From NCBI GenBank assembly GCA_017856985.1, contig JAFMEA010000009.1, positions 1 through 53,496 on the forward strand: a stretch of 53,496 bases of DNA, written 5' to 3'. The stretch comes from Planktomarina sp. (lineage in GTDB: Bacteria > Pseudomonadota > Alphaproteobacteria > Rhodobacterales > Rhodobacteraceae). The translations under genes and the position numbers were made by a program. The notes under the pieces are model-generated. The model saw only the letters and a list, made by a program, of their open reading frames with translations, made no database searches and had not been told where the DNA came from. Each line of letters begins with the position of its first letter. The first letter of the stretch is position 1. This document shows positions 1 to 8,877 of this stretch, in pieces.

Positions 1-18
1 CAGTGATAGTAGAATATT

Positions 19-690
19 ATGGGTCATGAATATACGCTTTGGGTGGGATTGTTTGAAGTTACAATTTTATCTTTGCAAGTTACTCTGACCGCAACTGTCT
101 TGGCCTCATTAATTGGGATGCCCTTTGGTGCGTGGTTAGCACTTACGCGTTTTGGGGCTCGACGTTGGATAATAGCTACTTTGAATGCTTTAATGGGCAT
201 TCCACCTGTCGTAGTTGGCCTAATAGTTTATGTCATGCTGTCGCGCTCCGGACCAATTGGAGTTTTGAACTTATTGTTCACGCCCACGGCCATGGTGATA
301 GCCCAGGTCATAATTATATTGCCACTGATTGCCTCTTTAGCACATCAAGCCTGCAGAGACCTTTGGGCTGAGTACCATGACTTGCTGATTTCGCTTGGGT
401 CTAAGAAAATGCAGCGGATACAGGTATTACTTTGGGATGGCCGTCGCGCGCTTTTGACTGCTGCCCTAGCTGGCTTTGGCCGTGCAATTGGCGAGGTTGG
501 CGCAATTATGATTGTTGGTGGAAACATTGATCATGCAACGCGCGTCTTGACTACTTCAATTGCACTTGAAACCTCCAAAGGCAATTTGGGTTTTGCATTG
601 GCTCTTGGTGGGGTTTTGATAGTACTTTCTCTAACTGTAAGCTTCGCAGTACATGGGCTTTCCCGCACGGAGAGGGCCAGCCGATGGTAG
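19..690 (+). CDS. tupB: Tungstate-type ABC transporter permease
   Basis: Inner-membrane permease of an oxyanion (tungstate, possibly molybdate) importer. The 223 residues are strongly hydrophobic with about five to six membrane spans, and residues ~120-165 contain the cytoplasmic EAA-type loop (LISLGSKKMQRI then GRAIGEVGAIMIVGGNI) that docks with the ATPase, as in TupB/ModB-like permeases. It overlaps the start of the ATPase gene by a few bases and a binding protein follows, so it is the first visible gene of a three-gene operon. No clear ribosome binding site precedes the ATG at 19, and the window edge hides the promoter. Function is assigned by family and operon context; substrate choice between W and Mo cannot be read from this subunit. 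Confidence 0.88.
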   Translation: MGHEYTLWVGLFEVTILSLQVTLTATVLASLIGMPFGAWLALTRFGARRWIIATLNALMGIPPVVVGLIVYVMLSRSGPIGVLNLLFTPTAMVIAQVIIILPLIASLAHQACRDLWAEYHDLLISLGSKKMQRIQVLLWDGRRALLTAALAGFGRAIGEVGAIMIVGGNIDHATRVLTTSIALETSKGNLGFALALGGVLIVLSLTVSFAVHGLSRTERASRW

Positions 691-1382
691 AAAGTATTAT
701 GATAAAAGTTGAGGAAGTGGTTGTCGAAAGGCGTGGGAGACGGCTACTTGGGCCTGCAACATTTTCTATTAATGATAAAGGCATCACTGCCGTTATAGGG
801 CCAAACGGCGCTGGAAAGTCTACGTTACTTCGGCTGATGCATGGGCTCGAGCGCGCCCGCTATGGTCAACTAAATTTACCAATTCATATGAATTCCCAGC
901 AACAAGCATTTCTGTTTCAGCATCCAATTCTCCTGCGAAGATCAGTGCAGCAAAATCTGATCCTTCCTCTAAAACTTAGAGGTGTCCCTACAGAGATAAG
1001 GGAGCAGGAAGTAGTAAAGATAGCCACTGAATTTGGCCTCAATAAATTATTGGAGCAAGACGCTTTTCTACTTTCTGGAGGTGAAAAGCAAAAACTCACG
1101 TTGGCGCGGGCATTAATCATAAAACCTAACTTACTTTTCCTAGACGAGCCCTCGGCTAATTTAGATAGGCCGTCGACTTTAATCATTGAAAATGCAGTTA
1201 AAGTTGTTGCAGATCAGGGCTGTAAAGTTATTTTAGCAAGCCACTCGATGGCTCAGGTAAAGAGACTTGCTGAAGATGTTTTGTTTATTTCAGATGGTGT
1301 AGTACATGGCCCATTTTTTGTGCAAGATTTTCTACAAAAGCCTCCAACAGAATCTGCCCAAGATTGGTTGGAGGACATTTAA
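684..1382 (+). CDS. tupC: Tungstate-type ABC transporter ATP-binding protein
   Basis: Cytoplasmic ATPase of the importer, 232 aa. Walker A is GPNGAGKST (~residues 38-46), the ABC signature is LSGGEKQKLTLAR (~131-143), Walker B is LLFLDEPSANLD (~150-161), and the H-loop His lies in LASHSM. The start overlaps the end of the permease gene; an alternative in-frame ATG at 699 is also possible. The binding-protein gene starts one base after its stop, so the three genes are probably translated together. It is short for an ABC ATPase and lacks the C-terminal regulatory domain seen in ModC, which fits the Tup type. Confidence 0.9.
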   Translation: MVESIMIKVEEVVVERRGRRLLGPATFSINDKGITAVIGPNGAGKSTLLRLMHGLERARYGQLNLPIHMNSQQQAFLFQHPILLRRSVQQNLILPLKLRGVPTEIREQEVVKIATEFGLNKLLEQDAFLLSGGEKQKLTLARALIIKPNLLFLDEPSANLDRPSTLIIENAVKVVADQGCKVILASHSMAQVKRLAEDVLFISDGVVHGPFFVQDFLQKPPTESAQDWLEDI

Positions 1383-1383
1383 T

Positions 1384-2172
1384 TTGGCAAAATTAATAGG
1401 ACTGATTTTTGCGATTTGGGCCTCAATGAGTGGCGCTGAAACAGTGCGCTTGGCGGTAACTACGTCATTCCAAAATTCAGGATTGTCTGATGTCCTTCTT
1501 CCCAAAATTAAGTCCGATACTGGTATTGAGCTTCAGGTCTTAGTGGTGGGCACTGGACAGGCCCTAAAACTAGGACAGGCTGGAGACGTGGACGCAGTTT
1601 TAGTACATTCACGTGCGGATGAGGAACTTTGGGTTGCATCGGACTATGGACCCTACCGGCGAGAGCTTATGTATAATGACTATGTGTTAATTGGCCCAAC
1701 AAAAGATCCTGCTAACATAAAGGGATTAACTTCTGCGAGTGTAGCTTTAATTGCGATTGCTGGCGGTGGGCACCTTTTTGTTAGTCGTGGCGATGACAGT
1801 GGCACACATAAGACAGAGCAGGCTCTTTGGCAGGCTGCAACAATTGCTGAAATGGGCAACTGGTACCGTTCAGTTGGAGCGGGAATGGGGGCTACTTTAA
1901 ATACGGCTGTCGCAATGGGCGGCTACGTTCTTGCTGATCGTGCCAGTTGGATCAATTTTGGAAATAAACATAACATGTCAATTTTGCTGGAAGGGGACCC
2001 AGCATTTTTTAATCAATATGCGTTTTTACCGGTGTCTCAAGAACGTCACCCTCATGTGAAACGTGAGGCAGTTCAGAGGTTGGAAGATTGGTTGGTTGGC
2101 TTGCATGGTCAAAAAGCCATTCAGGAATATCGTCTAGATGGGGTTCAACTATTTTTCCCCAATGCCAAGTGA
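1384..2172 (+). CDS. tupA: Tungstate-type periplasmic binding protein
   Basis: Periplasmic substrate-binding protein of the importer, 262 aa from a TTG start at 1384. This start gives a clean signal peptide (charged AK, hydrophobic LIGLIFAIW, then ASMSGAE as a likely cleavage region); a longer reading from 1306 would put a non-signal extension in front and overlap tupC deeply. The mature protein begins with TTSFQNSGL, the oxyanion-binding loop typical of TupA/WtpA-like proteins, and has a second family motif, SRGDDSGTHK (~residues 133-142). These motifs favour tungstate/molybdate over other anions. It is the last gene of the tupBCA operon. Confidence 0.88.
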   Translation: MAKLIGLIFAIWASMSGAETVRLAVTTSFQNSGLSDVLLPKIKSDTGIELQVLVVGTGQALKLGQAGDVDAVLVHSRADEELWVASDYGPYRRELMYNDYVLIGPTKDPANIKGLTSASVALIAIAGGGHLFVSRGDDSGTHKTEQALWQAATIAEMGNWYRSVGAGMGATLNTAVAMGGYVLADRASWINFGNKHNMSILLEGDPAFFNQYAFLPVSQERHPHVKREAVQRLEDWLVGLHGQKAIQEYRLDGVQLFFPNAK

Positions 2173-2203
2173 AAGTTGTTCAGCTTAAAAGTACCGTTAT
2201 TTG

Positions 2204-2236
2204 ACTACTCTTATAAGGTAGTTTCATTGTTTTCTT
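2204..2236 (+). terminator. Weak hairpin after tupA, possible terminator
   Basis: ACTAC (2205-2209) can pair with GTAGT, with an AU-rich inner helix around CTTATAAG, followed by an interrupted T-rich tract to about 2236. It sits 30 bases after tupA and before a convergent gene, the right place for a terminator, but the stem is weak. Confidence 0.3.
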
Positions 2237-2283
2237 AATTCCTTGAATGCCCGGAAAGTATATTTGATCTTAAAGATGGACAA

Positions 2284-3519
2284 TCATATCTTTGGTGGCG
2301 CTCCTCCTAGAAAAGAATTTCCATTTTGATAATCGCATGGCGCTTCCTGCATCTGCAAATGCAGGTGCCGCCCGTCATCCTTGTAGGGGTTGGCCTGTGC
2401 TAGTTCTTCATCAAAATCAATTCCGAGGCCAGGCCCCTGTGGCGCGACAATGAACCCATTTTCAACCTTAATTGAGTTCTTAATTAAAGCTTTGTGGAAT
2501 TGTGTTTCAATGGTCTCGGCAATCAATATGTTGGGAATCGAAACTGAGAGGTGTACATTAGCCGCCCACTCAACTGGACCCGCATATAGATGAGGCGCCA
2601 ATTGGACATTATAAACTTCGGCAATAGCAGCAATTTTTTTGGTTTCCCAAATCCCACCTGAACGACCCAAAGCAGGCTGTAAAATGGATGCGGCGCCTTG
2701 GCGCAAGACCTCAGCAAATTCAGACTTGGTGGTTAGCCTTTCGCCTGTCGCAATCGGTATTGTTACTGCACGAGCGACCTTGGCCATTTCTGAGATGTTG
2801 TCAGGCGGGATTGGTTCTTCAAACCACAGTGGAGAAAATGGCTCTAATGCTGTCCCAAGACGAATGGCGCCTGCAGTTGAAAATTGTCCATGAGTTCCAA
2901 ATAAAAGATCAGCTTTGCTGCCCACTGCTTCTCTTATAGCCGCACAGAATTTAACTGATTGGTTGATATCCGTCATTGCTGGCATGTGACCGCCGCGTAA
3001 TGTGTAAGGGCCGGCTGGATCAAATTTAACAGCTGTGTAGCCATTGCCAACTGCTGCCAACGCCGCCTCTGCTGTTTGCGCAGCATTGCCCCAAAATTCA
3101 TTTATATCGTGATGAGCTAGGGGGTACAGATAGGAGTAGGCACGAATTCTATCATTCATTTTACCGCCTAAAAGAGCCCAGATTGGACGTTCACGAGCTT
3201 TACCAAGGATATCCCAACATGCTATTTCTAAACCTGAAAATGCGCCCATTACAGTCAAATCTGGCCTTTGAGTAAAGCCACTTGAATAGGCTCGTCGAAA
3301 CATAAGTTCGACATCCTCTGGACTTTGTCCCTCCATGTGACGGTCGAACACATCGTGGATTACGTGGCTCATTGTGGTTGGACCCACGCTGCTTGCGTAG
3401 CATTCCCCTATGCCGACAATCCCATTGTCGGTGGTGACCTTAACAAAGATCCAATATCTTCCCCCCCACCCTGGCGCCGGTGGGGATGTAACGATGACTT
3501 CGAGATCTTGAAGCTTCAT
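2284..3519 (-). CDS. Enolase-superfamily (mandelate racemase/muconate lactonizing-like) protein
   Basis: Predicted sugar-acid dehydratase, racemase or lactone isomerase of the enolase superfamily, 411 aa. An N-terminal capping domain (~1-120) precedes a TIM barrel with K165 (VKFDP), H210 (GTHGQ), E235 (WFEEP), E260 (TGER) and H310 (LAPH). Two usual acidic positions are altered: the first metal ligand, Asp in D-galactonate dehydratase, is G208, and the Asp of the His-Asp dyad (QPDL in relatives) is A283 (QPAL). The ATG at 3519 is chosen because GGAGG (minus strand, 3528-3524) sits just upstream. It follows the alcohol dehydrogenase gene by 58 bases on the same strand, so they probably form one catabolic operon. 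The substrate is unknown. Confidence 0.82.
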   Translation of the reverse strand: MKLQDLEVIVTSPPAPGWGGRYWIFVKVTTDNGIVGIGECYASSVGPTTMSHVIHDVFDRHMEGQSPEDVELMFRRAYSSGFTQRPDLTVMGAFSGLEIACWDILGKARERPIWALLGGKMNDRIRAYSYLYPLAHHDINEFWGNAAQTAEAALAAVGNGYTAVKFDPAGPYTLRGGHMPAMTDINQSVKFCAAIREAVGSKADLLFGTHGQFSTAGAIRLGTALEPFSPLWFEEPIPPDNISEMAKVARAVTIPIATGERLTTKSEFAEVLRQGAASILQPALGRSGGIWETKKIAAIAEVYNVQLAPHLYAGPVEWAANVHLSVSIPNILIAETIETQFHKALIKNSIKVENGFIVAPQGPGLGIDFDEELAQANPYKDDGRHLHLQMQEAPCDYQNGNSFLGGAPPKI

Positions 3520-3577
3520 GGTCGCCTCCAAATTTTAATACATGATAAGTTAGATTTTTCTACAATTACGTTTTTAA

Positions 3578-4663
3578 TTATTTAAATATGATCACATTAC
3601 GTTTTGCTGACCCAGTTTTTGTGTCCGCGATTGCCTCGTTGATTTGTGTTAAAGGCCAGCGTCCTGATACAAGTTCGTCGAGTTTTAGTCTGCCCTGTTT
3701 GTAAAGGTCTATCATCCAAGGAATATCGCGCTGGATAACAACATCCCCCATTTTTGAACCCACCATGCTTTGTGAGGCAGCAGCAAAGTTACCGGCTTCA
3801 TAGGTTGAAGTTGCTCCAGTTGCGGGCATGCCAACCATAATGACCTTACCATTTAGGGCAAGGTAATTTGGCGCGGTTGTGTAGGCTGTTGCCGCGCCAA
3901 CCGTAACAAACACTGCGTCGGCTCCTCGACCAAGAGCAACTTTAGCGTCCACCCAGGGCGTACTACCACTGGCTAGCACAGTATCTGTAGCGCCAAATTC
4001 CTTAGCAATCGCTAGTTTTTCGGAAAGCATATCGACAGCTACAATGCGTCGTGCACCAGCAATACGGGCACCCTGAATTGCATTTAAGCCTACACCACCA
4101 ACCCCAATTATTACTGCATCCTGACCGGGCCTAAATTTTGCGGTGTTAACTACGGCGCCGACGCCGGTAATTACGCCGCATGCAATCAAAGAGGCGACCT
4201 CCATTGGAATATCTTCCGATATTCGGACAACTTGGCTTCTAGCGACTACAACTCGTTCCGCGAACGCTCCACTGGCCATGGCTTGGTGCAGCTTACTACC
4301 GTCAGGCATCTTTAAAGGCCCATGGTCGCCATCGTAAGTGGTTTCGCATCCTGTAGGTCGACCGGAGCAGCAAGAAGGACATGTCCCGCAAGATCTAATC
4401 AAAGTCACCACAACTGGATCGCCTAGTGAAATTCCTGAAACGCGCTCTCCCATCGCCGAAATGCGCCCTGCTGCCTCATGGCCATAAACGGCAGGTAATG
4501 ACCCACCCCACTTACCATCTAGATACGTAATATCTGAATGACATATGGCACAGGCTTCCAAAGTTACTTCGACTTCGTCGGGTTTAGGCGCTGCCAAGAT
4601 CACTTCCTGAACATTTAGTGGATGTGCAAATGCATGTGCAACAGCAGCTTTTATTGTGGGCAT
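3578..4663 (-). CDS. Zinc-dependent alcohol dehydrogenase, MDR family
   Basis: Oxidises an alcohol to an aldehyde or ketone with NAD(P), 361 aa, cytoplasmic. The GroES-like domain has catalytic zinc ligands C41 (AICHSD) and H62-E63 (GHE), and the structural-zinc lobe is intact with C92, C95, C98 and C106. The Rossmann fold has VIIGVGGVGLNAIQ (~residues 175-188). The layout resembles class III/formaldehyde dehydrogenase-like ADHs, but I do not see enough to assign glutathione-dependent activity. A Shine-Dalgarno (GGAAGA) precedes the ATG. It is upstream of the enolase-superfamily gene in the same direction, suggesting a shared substrate pathway. Confidence 0.88.
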   Translation of the reverse strand: MPTIKAAVAHAFAHPLNVQEVILAAPKPDEVEVTLEACAICHSDITYLDGKWGGSLPAVYGHEAAGRISAMGERVSGISLGDPVVVTLIRSCGTCPSCCSGRPTGCETTYDGDHGPLKMPDGSKLHQAMASGAFAERVVVARSQVVRISEDIPMEVASLIACGVITGVGAVVNTAKFRPGQDAVIIGVGGVGLNAIQGARIAGARRIVAVDMLSEKLAIAKEFGATDTVLASGSTPWVDAKVALGRGADAVFVTVGAATAYTTAPNYLALNGKVIMVGMPATGATSTYEAGNFAAASQSMVGSKMGDVVIQRDIPWMIDLYKQGRLKLDELVSGRWPLTQINEAIADTKTGSAKRNVIIFK

Positions 4664-5041
4664 GAGTCTCTTCCAAGCGATGATTTTTTACTAGGCTAAT
4701 ATATGTTGTGGAACGTGCAATGGGGTTTGTAAAATTTAGTATACAATTTCAGGAGATCCTGAGCCACCGATGAGAATAGCTTTTTTAAAGATACTATATA
4801 TATTGAAAATACATAGGATAGCTAACTGTTGATGCTCCAGTATAGCGTTCAAAGGTGGCTTGTTGCGTTAAGAATCTAGTGATTAGCTCAGTAAACGGCG
4901 TTGCCTGTCCCAAACAGGAAAGATGACCAACACTCGGATAAGTTGAAAATCGCTCCTAGGAATTAAATCTTCAAAAACTTGCATGGCGCTTCCCCTTTGC
5001 TCCTACGTTGTTATCATTGTGCACAGTTTGTGGAGGATTCT
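4664..5041. other. 378-base gap between divergent transcription units
   Basis: Intergenic stretch between the minus-strand alcohol dehydrogenase gene and the plus-strand dehalogenase remnant. It should carry divergent promoters. I see a small hairpin (CCTGT 4904-4908 with ACAGG 4914-4918) and the ribosome binding site GGAGG at 5032-5036 near its right end. No RNA gene or protein coding region is supported. Given the truncated gene at its right side, it may include decayed sequence. Confidence 0.5.
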
Positions 5042-5188
5042 ATGCTGATAAGCAGCTGCGTATTTGATGCCTGTGGCACTTTATTTTATGTGGCCGCTGC
5101 AGCGGATACTGCCGTGGCTCTTCATGAAAATTCAGAAATTTCACAAAACTGGGCCAAATTAGCCAATGACTTGCGGGTGAAGCAATGA
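5042..5188 (+). pseudogene. Truncated type II haloacid dehalogenase, N-terminal remnant
   Basis: Forty-eight codons that match the start of HAD-superfamily type II (S)-2-haloacid dehalogenases: the motif I loop CVFDACGTLF with the nucleophilic Asp at residue 9, then a stretch ending NWAKLANDLRVKQ, which resembles the usual helix before YTWL. The full enzyme is about 220-230 aa, so roughly four fifths is missing and the remnant cannot be an active dehalogenase. A strong ribosome binding site (GGAGG, 5032-5036) is kept, and the TGA stop overlaps the ATG of the next gene (ATGA). This suggests an internal deletion that kept both ends, leaving a leader that feeds ribosomes into the dehydratase gene. 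Confidence 0.7.
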
Positions 5189-6162
5189 ATATTGAGATGA
5201 TACGAGCGGCGGCGCAGCGCTTGAAGGGGCATGTACGTCGTACACCGTTACTGAATTCGACATTTGTAGATGAGATTGCGGGCCGCCGAGTGTGGATGAA
5301 GGCTGAGGCCCTGCAACACACCGGATCTTTTAAATTTAGGGGCGGGTGGTCTGCCATTTCGGCTTTATCTTCGGAGGCAAAGACGGCAGGTGTCATTGCC
5401 TTTTCATCGGGTAATCATGCGCAGGGCGTGGCGCTTGCGGCGCAGATGCATGGCGCATCAGCAGTGATAGTCATGCCGTCAAATGCGCCAAAGCTGAAAG
5501 TAGAGAATACTCGATCTTTAGGGGCTGAGGTAGTATTGTATGACCGCGACACTGAGGATCGCGAAGAGATTGGGCAACGCATATCTAAGGCGCGTGGTTT
5601 GACGTTGATCAAGCCCTACGACGAACCAGAAGTGATTGCTGGCCAAGGCACCTGCGGCTTGGAGATTGCTGAGCAGGCCACCGCGGCAGGGATCAAAGCG
5701 GCTGATGTTTTGGTGTGCTGCGGCGGCGGCGGGCTGACATCTGGCATTGCATTGTCACTCGAAGTGGAAGCACCTGACATGCGGGTGCGTCCAGTCGAGC
5801 CTGTAGATTTTGATGATGTTACCCGCTCTCTGGCAAAAGGTGTTCCACAGACTAACTCTCGGTTTGGGGGCAGTATTTGTGATGCAATTGTCACGCCAAC
5901 GCCTGGGGATTTGACGTTTCCGATCATGAAACGTCTTTGCGGCGCAGGTATAGTGGTGTCAGATCAAGCTTGTCTGCGCGCCATGTCCGTCGCCTTTACC
6001 AGGTTTAAAGTGGTGTTAGAGCCGGGTGGGGCAATCGCATTGGCCGCCGCTCTTTATCATGGTGATCAAATATCTGGGGAAGACGTGATTTGCATCGCCT
6101 CTGGTGGCAATGTTGATGCAGACATGATTTCGCAGGCTCTAGCCGATTACCCCTGTATCTAA
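5185..6162 (+). CDS. PLP-dependent threonine/serine dehydratase family
   Basis: Fold-type II PLP enzyme, 325 aa, probably a threonine/serine dehydratase or serine racemase-type ammonia lyase. The PLP lysine is in TGSFKFRGG (~residues 48-56), followed by SGNHAQGVA, the phosphate-binding glycine loop CCGGGGLTSG (~174-183), and a C-terminal SGGNVD. There is no C-terminal ACT-like regulatory domain, so it is the short catabolic type rather than biosynthetic IlvA. Its ATG lies inside the stop of the dehalogenase remnant, implying translational coupling. EutB-like dehydratases are also in this family; nothing nearby supports ectoine catabolism. By eye its coding sequence is somewhat GC-richer than its neighbours. 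Confidence 0.85.
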   Translation: MNIEMIRAAAQRLKGHVRRTPLLNSTFVDEIAGRRVWMKAEALQHTGSFKFRGGWSAISALSSEAKTAGVIAFSSGNHAQGVALAAQMHGASAVIVMPSNAPKLKVENTRSLGAEVVLYDRDTEDREEIGQRISKARGLTLIKPYDEPEVIAGQGTCGLEIAEQATAAGIKAADVLVCCGGGGLTSGIALSLEVEAPDMRVRPVEPVDFDDVTRSLAKGVPQTNSRFGGSICDAIVTPTPGDLTFPIMKRLCGAGIVVSDQACLRAMSVAFTRFKVVLEPGGAIALAAALYHGDQISGEDVICIASGGNVDADMISQALADYPCI

Positions 6163-6185
6163 AAATAAAAAACTAAGCTTTAGTC
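6160..6185 (-). terminator. Terminator of the fabABI operon
   Basis: In the minus-strand transcript a short stem (ACTAA/TTAGT, 6184-6180 with 6176-6172) is followed by a long U-rich run (6171-6160). It lies just past the fabI stop, between convergent genes. The stem is AT-rich and only five pairs, so confidence is moderate. Confidence 0.4.
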
Positions 6186-6202
6186 GACGATTTACCCCAA
6201 GT

Positions 6203-6991
6203 TTAAAAATTTTCAGGCTGTGGCAGGCCAAGAATATGCAGGCCACCATCTACCATGATGGTTTCCCCGGTTGTGCATTCGCCGTAATCTGAAGCGAGAT
6301 ACACTGCCGTGCCGCCAATCGAGGCTTTGGTCGCATTAGCCCGCAGCGGTGCGTTGGCCTCAGTAAACCGAAATGTCTTGCGTGCACCACCAATAGCTGC
6401 GCCAGATAGGGTTTTCATCGGTCCTGGCGAAATTGCGTTCACCCGAATTTTCTGTGGACCTAAATCATTGGCAAGGTAGACCACTGCAGACTCTAAAGCG
6501 GCTTTGGCAACGCCCATTACATTATACCAAGGCGTGGCTTTTCTACTACCTTGATAGGTTAGAGTGATTAAAGTCCCACCCTCCTTCATCAAAGGCTCAG
6601 CTTTTTTTGCCATATCGATAAAGGAATAAGCTGAAATCTCTAGTGAATTTTTAAAGTTTTCACGGCTGGTGTCGATAAAGCGGCCAGTCAGCTCATTCTT
6701 GTCAGAATAAGCGATAGCATGAACAGCAAAATCGATACCACCCCACTCTTGCGATAATCTGTCAAAGGCCGCTTGGGTGCTGTTTTCATTTTGAACGTTA
6801 TAATCTAGGACTAGATCCACGCCCAATTCTGTGGCTAAGGGTTTTACCTTTTCGCCAAAGACATCCATCTGAACGCCAAATGCTAACTCAGCGCCTTCGG
6901 CTTTCATTGCCTCCGCGATGCCCCAAGCTATTGAACGATTGTTTGCAATCCCTGTAATTAGACCGCGTTTGCCTTTGAGAAGTTCTGCCAT
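6203..6991 (-). CDS. fabI: Enoyl-[acyl-carrier-protein] reductase (NADH)
   Basis: Final reductive step of each fatty acid elongation cycle, 262 aa. It has the FabI-specific nucleotide site GIANNRSIAWGIA (~14-26) and catalytic Y146, Y156 and K163 in LTYQG and WYNVMGVAK, at the same positions as in E. coli FabI. The cofactor-binding end has CTTGETIMVDGG. Its start is four bases after the fabB stop, so it is the last gene of fabA-fabB-fabI. FabI is the target of triclosan-type inhibitors in general; no resistance change is evident. Confidence 0.97.
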   Translation of the reverse strand: MAELLKGKRGLITGIANNRSIAWGIAEAMKAEGAELAFGVQMDVFGEKVKPLATELGVDLVLDYNVQNENSTQAAFDRLSQEWGGIDFAVHAIAYSDKNELTGRFIDTSRENFKNSLEISAYSFIDMAKKAEPLMKEGGTLITLTYQGSRKATPWYNVMGVAKAALESAVVYLANDLGPQKIRVNAISPGPMKTLSGAAIGGARKTFRFTEANAPLRANATKASIGGTAVYLASDYGECTTGETIMVDGGLHILGLPQPENF

Positions 6992-6995
6992 TTTT

Positions 6996-8225
6996 TTATC
7001 CGTTAAATTTACTCATAATTAATGTTGCATTAGTTCCGCCAAACCCAAAGCTATTAGATAGTATGGTGTCCAGTTCAATGTCATCTTGCCGTTGAGTTAC
7101 AATTTCTGCGGCATCAAGTGCAGGGTCTAGGTTTTGCACGTTAGCTGAGGCTGAAATAAAACTATTTTTCATCATCGATAGTGAATAAATAGCTTCATGC
7201 ACGGATGTTGCCCCCAAAGAGTGGCCTGTTAAAGATTTTGTTGAGGATATTGGTGGAGTCTCACCACGGCCAAAAATATTGCGGATTGCCTCTACTTCGG
7301 TCACGTCGCCCGCTGGCGTGGAGGTTCCGTGCGCGTTTATGTAGTTAATTTTCCGATCTGGGTCTAGCATTGCAATGGCCTGCCTCATTGAACGTTCACC
7401 GCCTTCACCGGATGGTGCCACCATATCTGCACCGTCTGACGTGGCTCCATAGCCAGTCAGTTCGGCATGAATTTTGGCTCCACGGGCTTTGGCGTGTTCC
7501 AGTTCTTCTAGGACCAAAACCCCGCCGCCACCTGCGATTACAAACCCGTCTCGATCTGCATCATATGGTCGAGATGCTGTCTCGGGAAAGTCATTATATT
7601 TTGATGACATTGCATTCATAGCGTCGAACAGACACGAGAGTGACCAGCTTACCTCTTCGCCACCACCAGCAAACACAACATCCTGCTTTCCCATCTGAAT
7701 TTGTTCCATTGCGTTACCAATACAATGCGCAGAGGTAGCACAGGCGGACGTGATTGAATAATTTAAACCTTTTATTTTGAAGGGTGTGGCTAGTGTTGCG
7801 GAGTGTGCTGAACTCATGCAGCGGGTCACCATGAATGGGCCCATCCGTTTGGGACCGCCCTTATTTTTGACAACGTCAAAAGCTGTGTAAAAGTTGGAAG
7901 TGGATGGACCGCCTGAACCCATTATCAGGCCAGTGCGCTCGTTTGATACTTCGTTTGGTTCCAAACCTGAATCGGCTATAGCCTGTTCCATTGCGAGGTA
8001 GTTGTATCCGCCTCCAACACCCATAAACCGCATGTGGCGTTTGTCTATATGGTCGGCTGGGTTTATGTCTGGAATGCCTGCAACTCGGGATCTAAAGCCA
8101 TTTTCAGCGTATTCAGGCTCAAACGCGATTCCCGATCGGCCAACCTTGAGCGCGTCTGTTACTTCGTCGATATTATTTCCAATAGGTGAAATTACACCCA
8201 AACCTGTGATTACTACGCGGCGCAT
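6996..8225 (-). CDS. fabB: 3-oxoacyl-[acyl-carrier-protein] synthase I
   Basis: Condensing enzyme needed to elongate unsaturated acyl chains, 409 aa. The Cys-His-His triad is visible: C162 in SACATSAH, His in [11 protein letters not shown] and His in SLTGHSLGA. The pairing with fabA marks it as FabB rather than FabF. A G-rich ribosome binding site precedes the ATG, and only 13 bases separate it from fabA. Confidence 0.96.
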   Translation of the reverse strand: MRRVVITGLGVISPIGNNIDEVTDALKVGRSGIAFEPEYAENGFRSRVAGIPDINPADHIDKRHMRFMGVGGGYNYLAMEQAIADSGLEPNEVSNERTGLIMGSGGPSTSNFYTAFDVVKNKGGPKRMGPFMVTRCMSSAHSATLATPFKIKGLNYSITSACATSAHCIGNAMEQIQMGKQDVVFAGGGEEVSWSLSCLFDAMNAMSSKYNDFPETASRPYDADRDGFVIAGGGGVLVLEELEHAKARGAKIHAELTGYGATSDGADMVAPSGEGGERSMRQAIAMLDPDRKINYINAHGTSTPAGDVTEVEAIRNIFGRGETPPISSTKSLTGHSLGATSVHEAIYSLSMMKNSFISASANVQNLDPALDAAEIVTQRQDDIELDTILSNSFGFGGTNATLIMSKFNG

Positions 8226-8238
8226 CTGGCCCCCTTAA

Positions 8239-8748
8239 TTAGTCAGTGAATAAACCAACTTTCATGTTGGTGGTTGTATAAATTTCTTTTCCGTCTGCTA
8301 GTAAACGTCCATCAGACATCCCTAGCTTTAATTTCCGATCAATAACACGTGTGAAGTCAACGTGGTAGGTAACCATTTTAACGTCGGGAGTGACCATATC
8401 TACAAATTTTACTTCGCCGACCCCGAGAGCTCGCCCTCGCCCTGGCATACCGCGCCAACCCAGGTTGAAGCCTGTTAATTGCCAAAGTGCATCCAAGCCT
8501 AAGCACCCAGGCATTACTGGATCACCCGGGAAATGGCATTTAAAAAACCAGAGTTCGGGTACAATATCCAATTCAGCGATTACATGACCTTTTCCATGCA
8601 GACCACCATTATCACTTATTTCTATGACACGATCCATCATAAGCATTGGTGGTTCAGGCAGTTGTGCGTTGCCTGGTCCAAAGAGGTTACCACTTGCGCA
8701 TTTCAAGAGGCCTTCTTTGTCAAATGAGGTGGGGAAGTCCGATGGCAT
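8239..8748 (-). CDS. fabA: 3-hydroxydecanoyl-[acyl-carrier-protein] dehydratase/isomerase
   Basis: Bifunctional dehydratase and trans-2/cis-3 isomerase that introduces the double bond in unsaturated fatty acid synthesis, 169 aa. The hot-dog fold active site is intact: H72 in [13 protein letters not shown] and D86 in LGLDALWQ. A good ribosome binding site (AGGAG) precedes the ATG. It is the first gene of the fabA-fabB-fabI operon and is divergent from the Irr regulator gene with a 129-base shared promoter region. Confidence 0.97.
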   Translation of the reverse strand: MPSDFPTSFDKEGLLKCASGNLFGPGNAQLPEPPMLMMDRVIEISDNGGLHGKGHVIAELDIVPELWFFKCHFPGDPVMPGCLGLDALWQLTGFNLGWRGMPGRGRALGVGEVKFVDMVTPDVKMVTYHVDFTRVIDRKLKLGMSDGRLLADGKEIYTTTNMKVGLFTD

Positions 8749-8877
8749 ACTACGCTCCTACAATTCGAAACATGTGGTTTCCAATCTGTATATACATACT
8801 AAATGTTGAAGCAAAGGTGGCATATTGCAACTGTCCAATTGAATATGATGTAAGTTCAAACGATTTGCCATTGAAAA
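8749..8877. promoter_or_regulatory. Divergent promoter region of fabA and irr
   Basis: 129 bases between divergent genes. A perfect 10-base palindrome, TGTATATACA, lies at 8787-8796 near the middle, a possible operator or overlapping -10 region. I cannot assign promoters confidently, and no classical iron-control (ICE-like) box is obvious. Confidence 0.45.

Noticed and set aside
4870-4945. A tRNA-like stretch with TTAGCTCAG and a following hairpin.
   Set aside because: No matching acceptor stem, no TΨC-arm GTTCRA consensus and no proper anticodon arm; the likeness is limited to the D-arm word.
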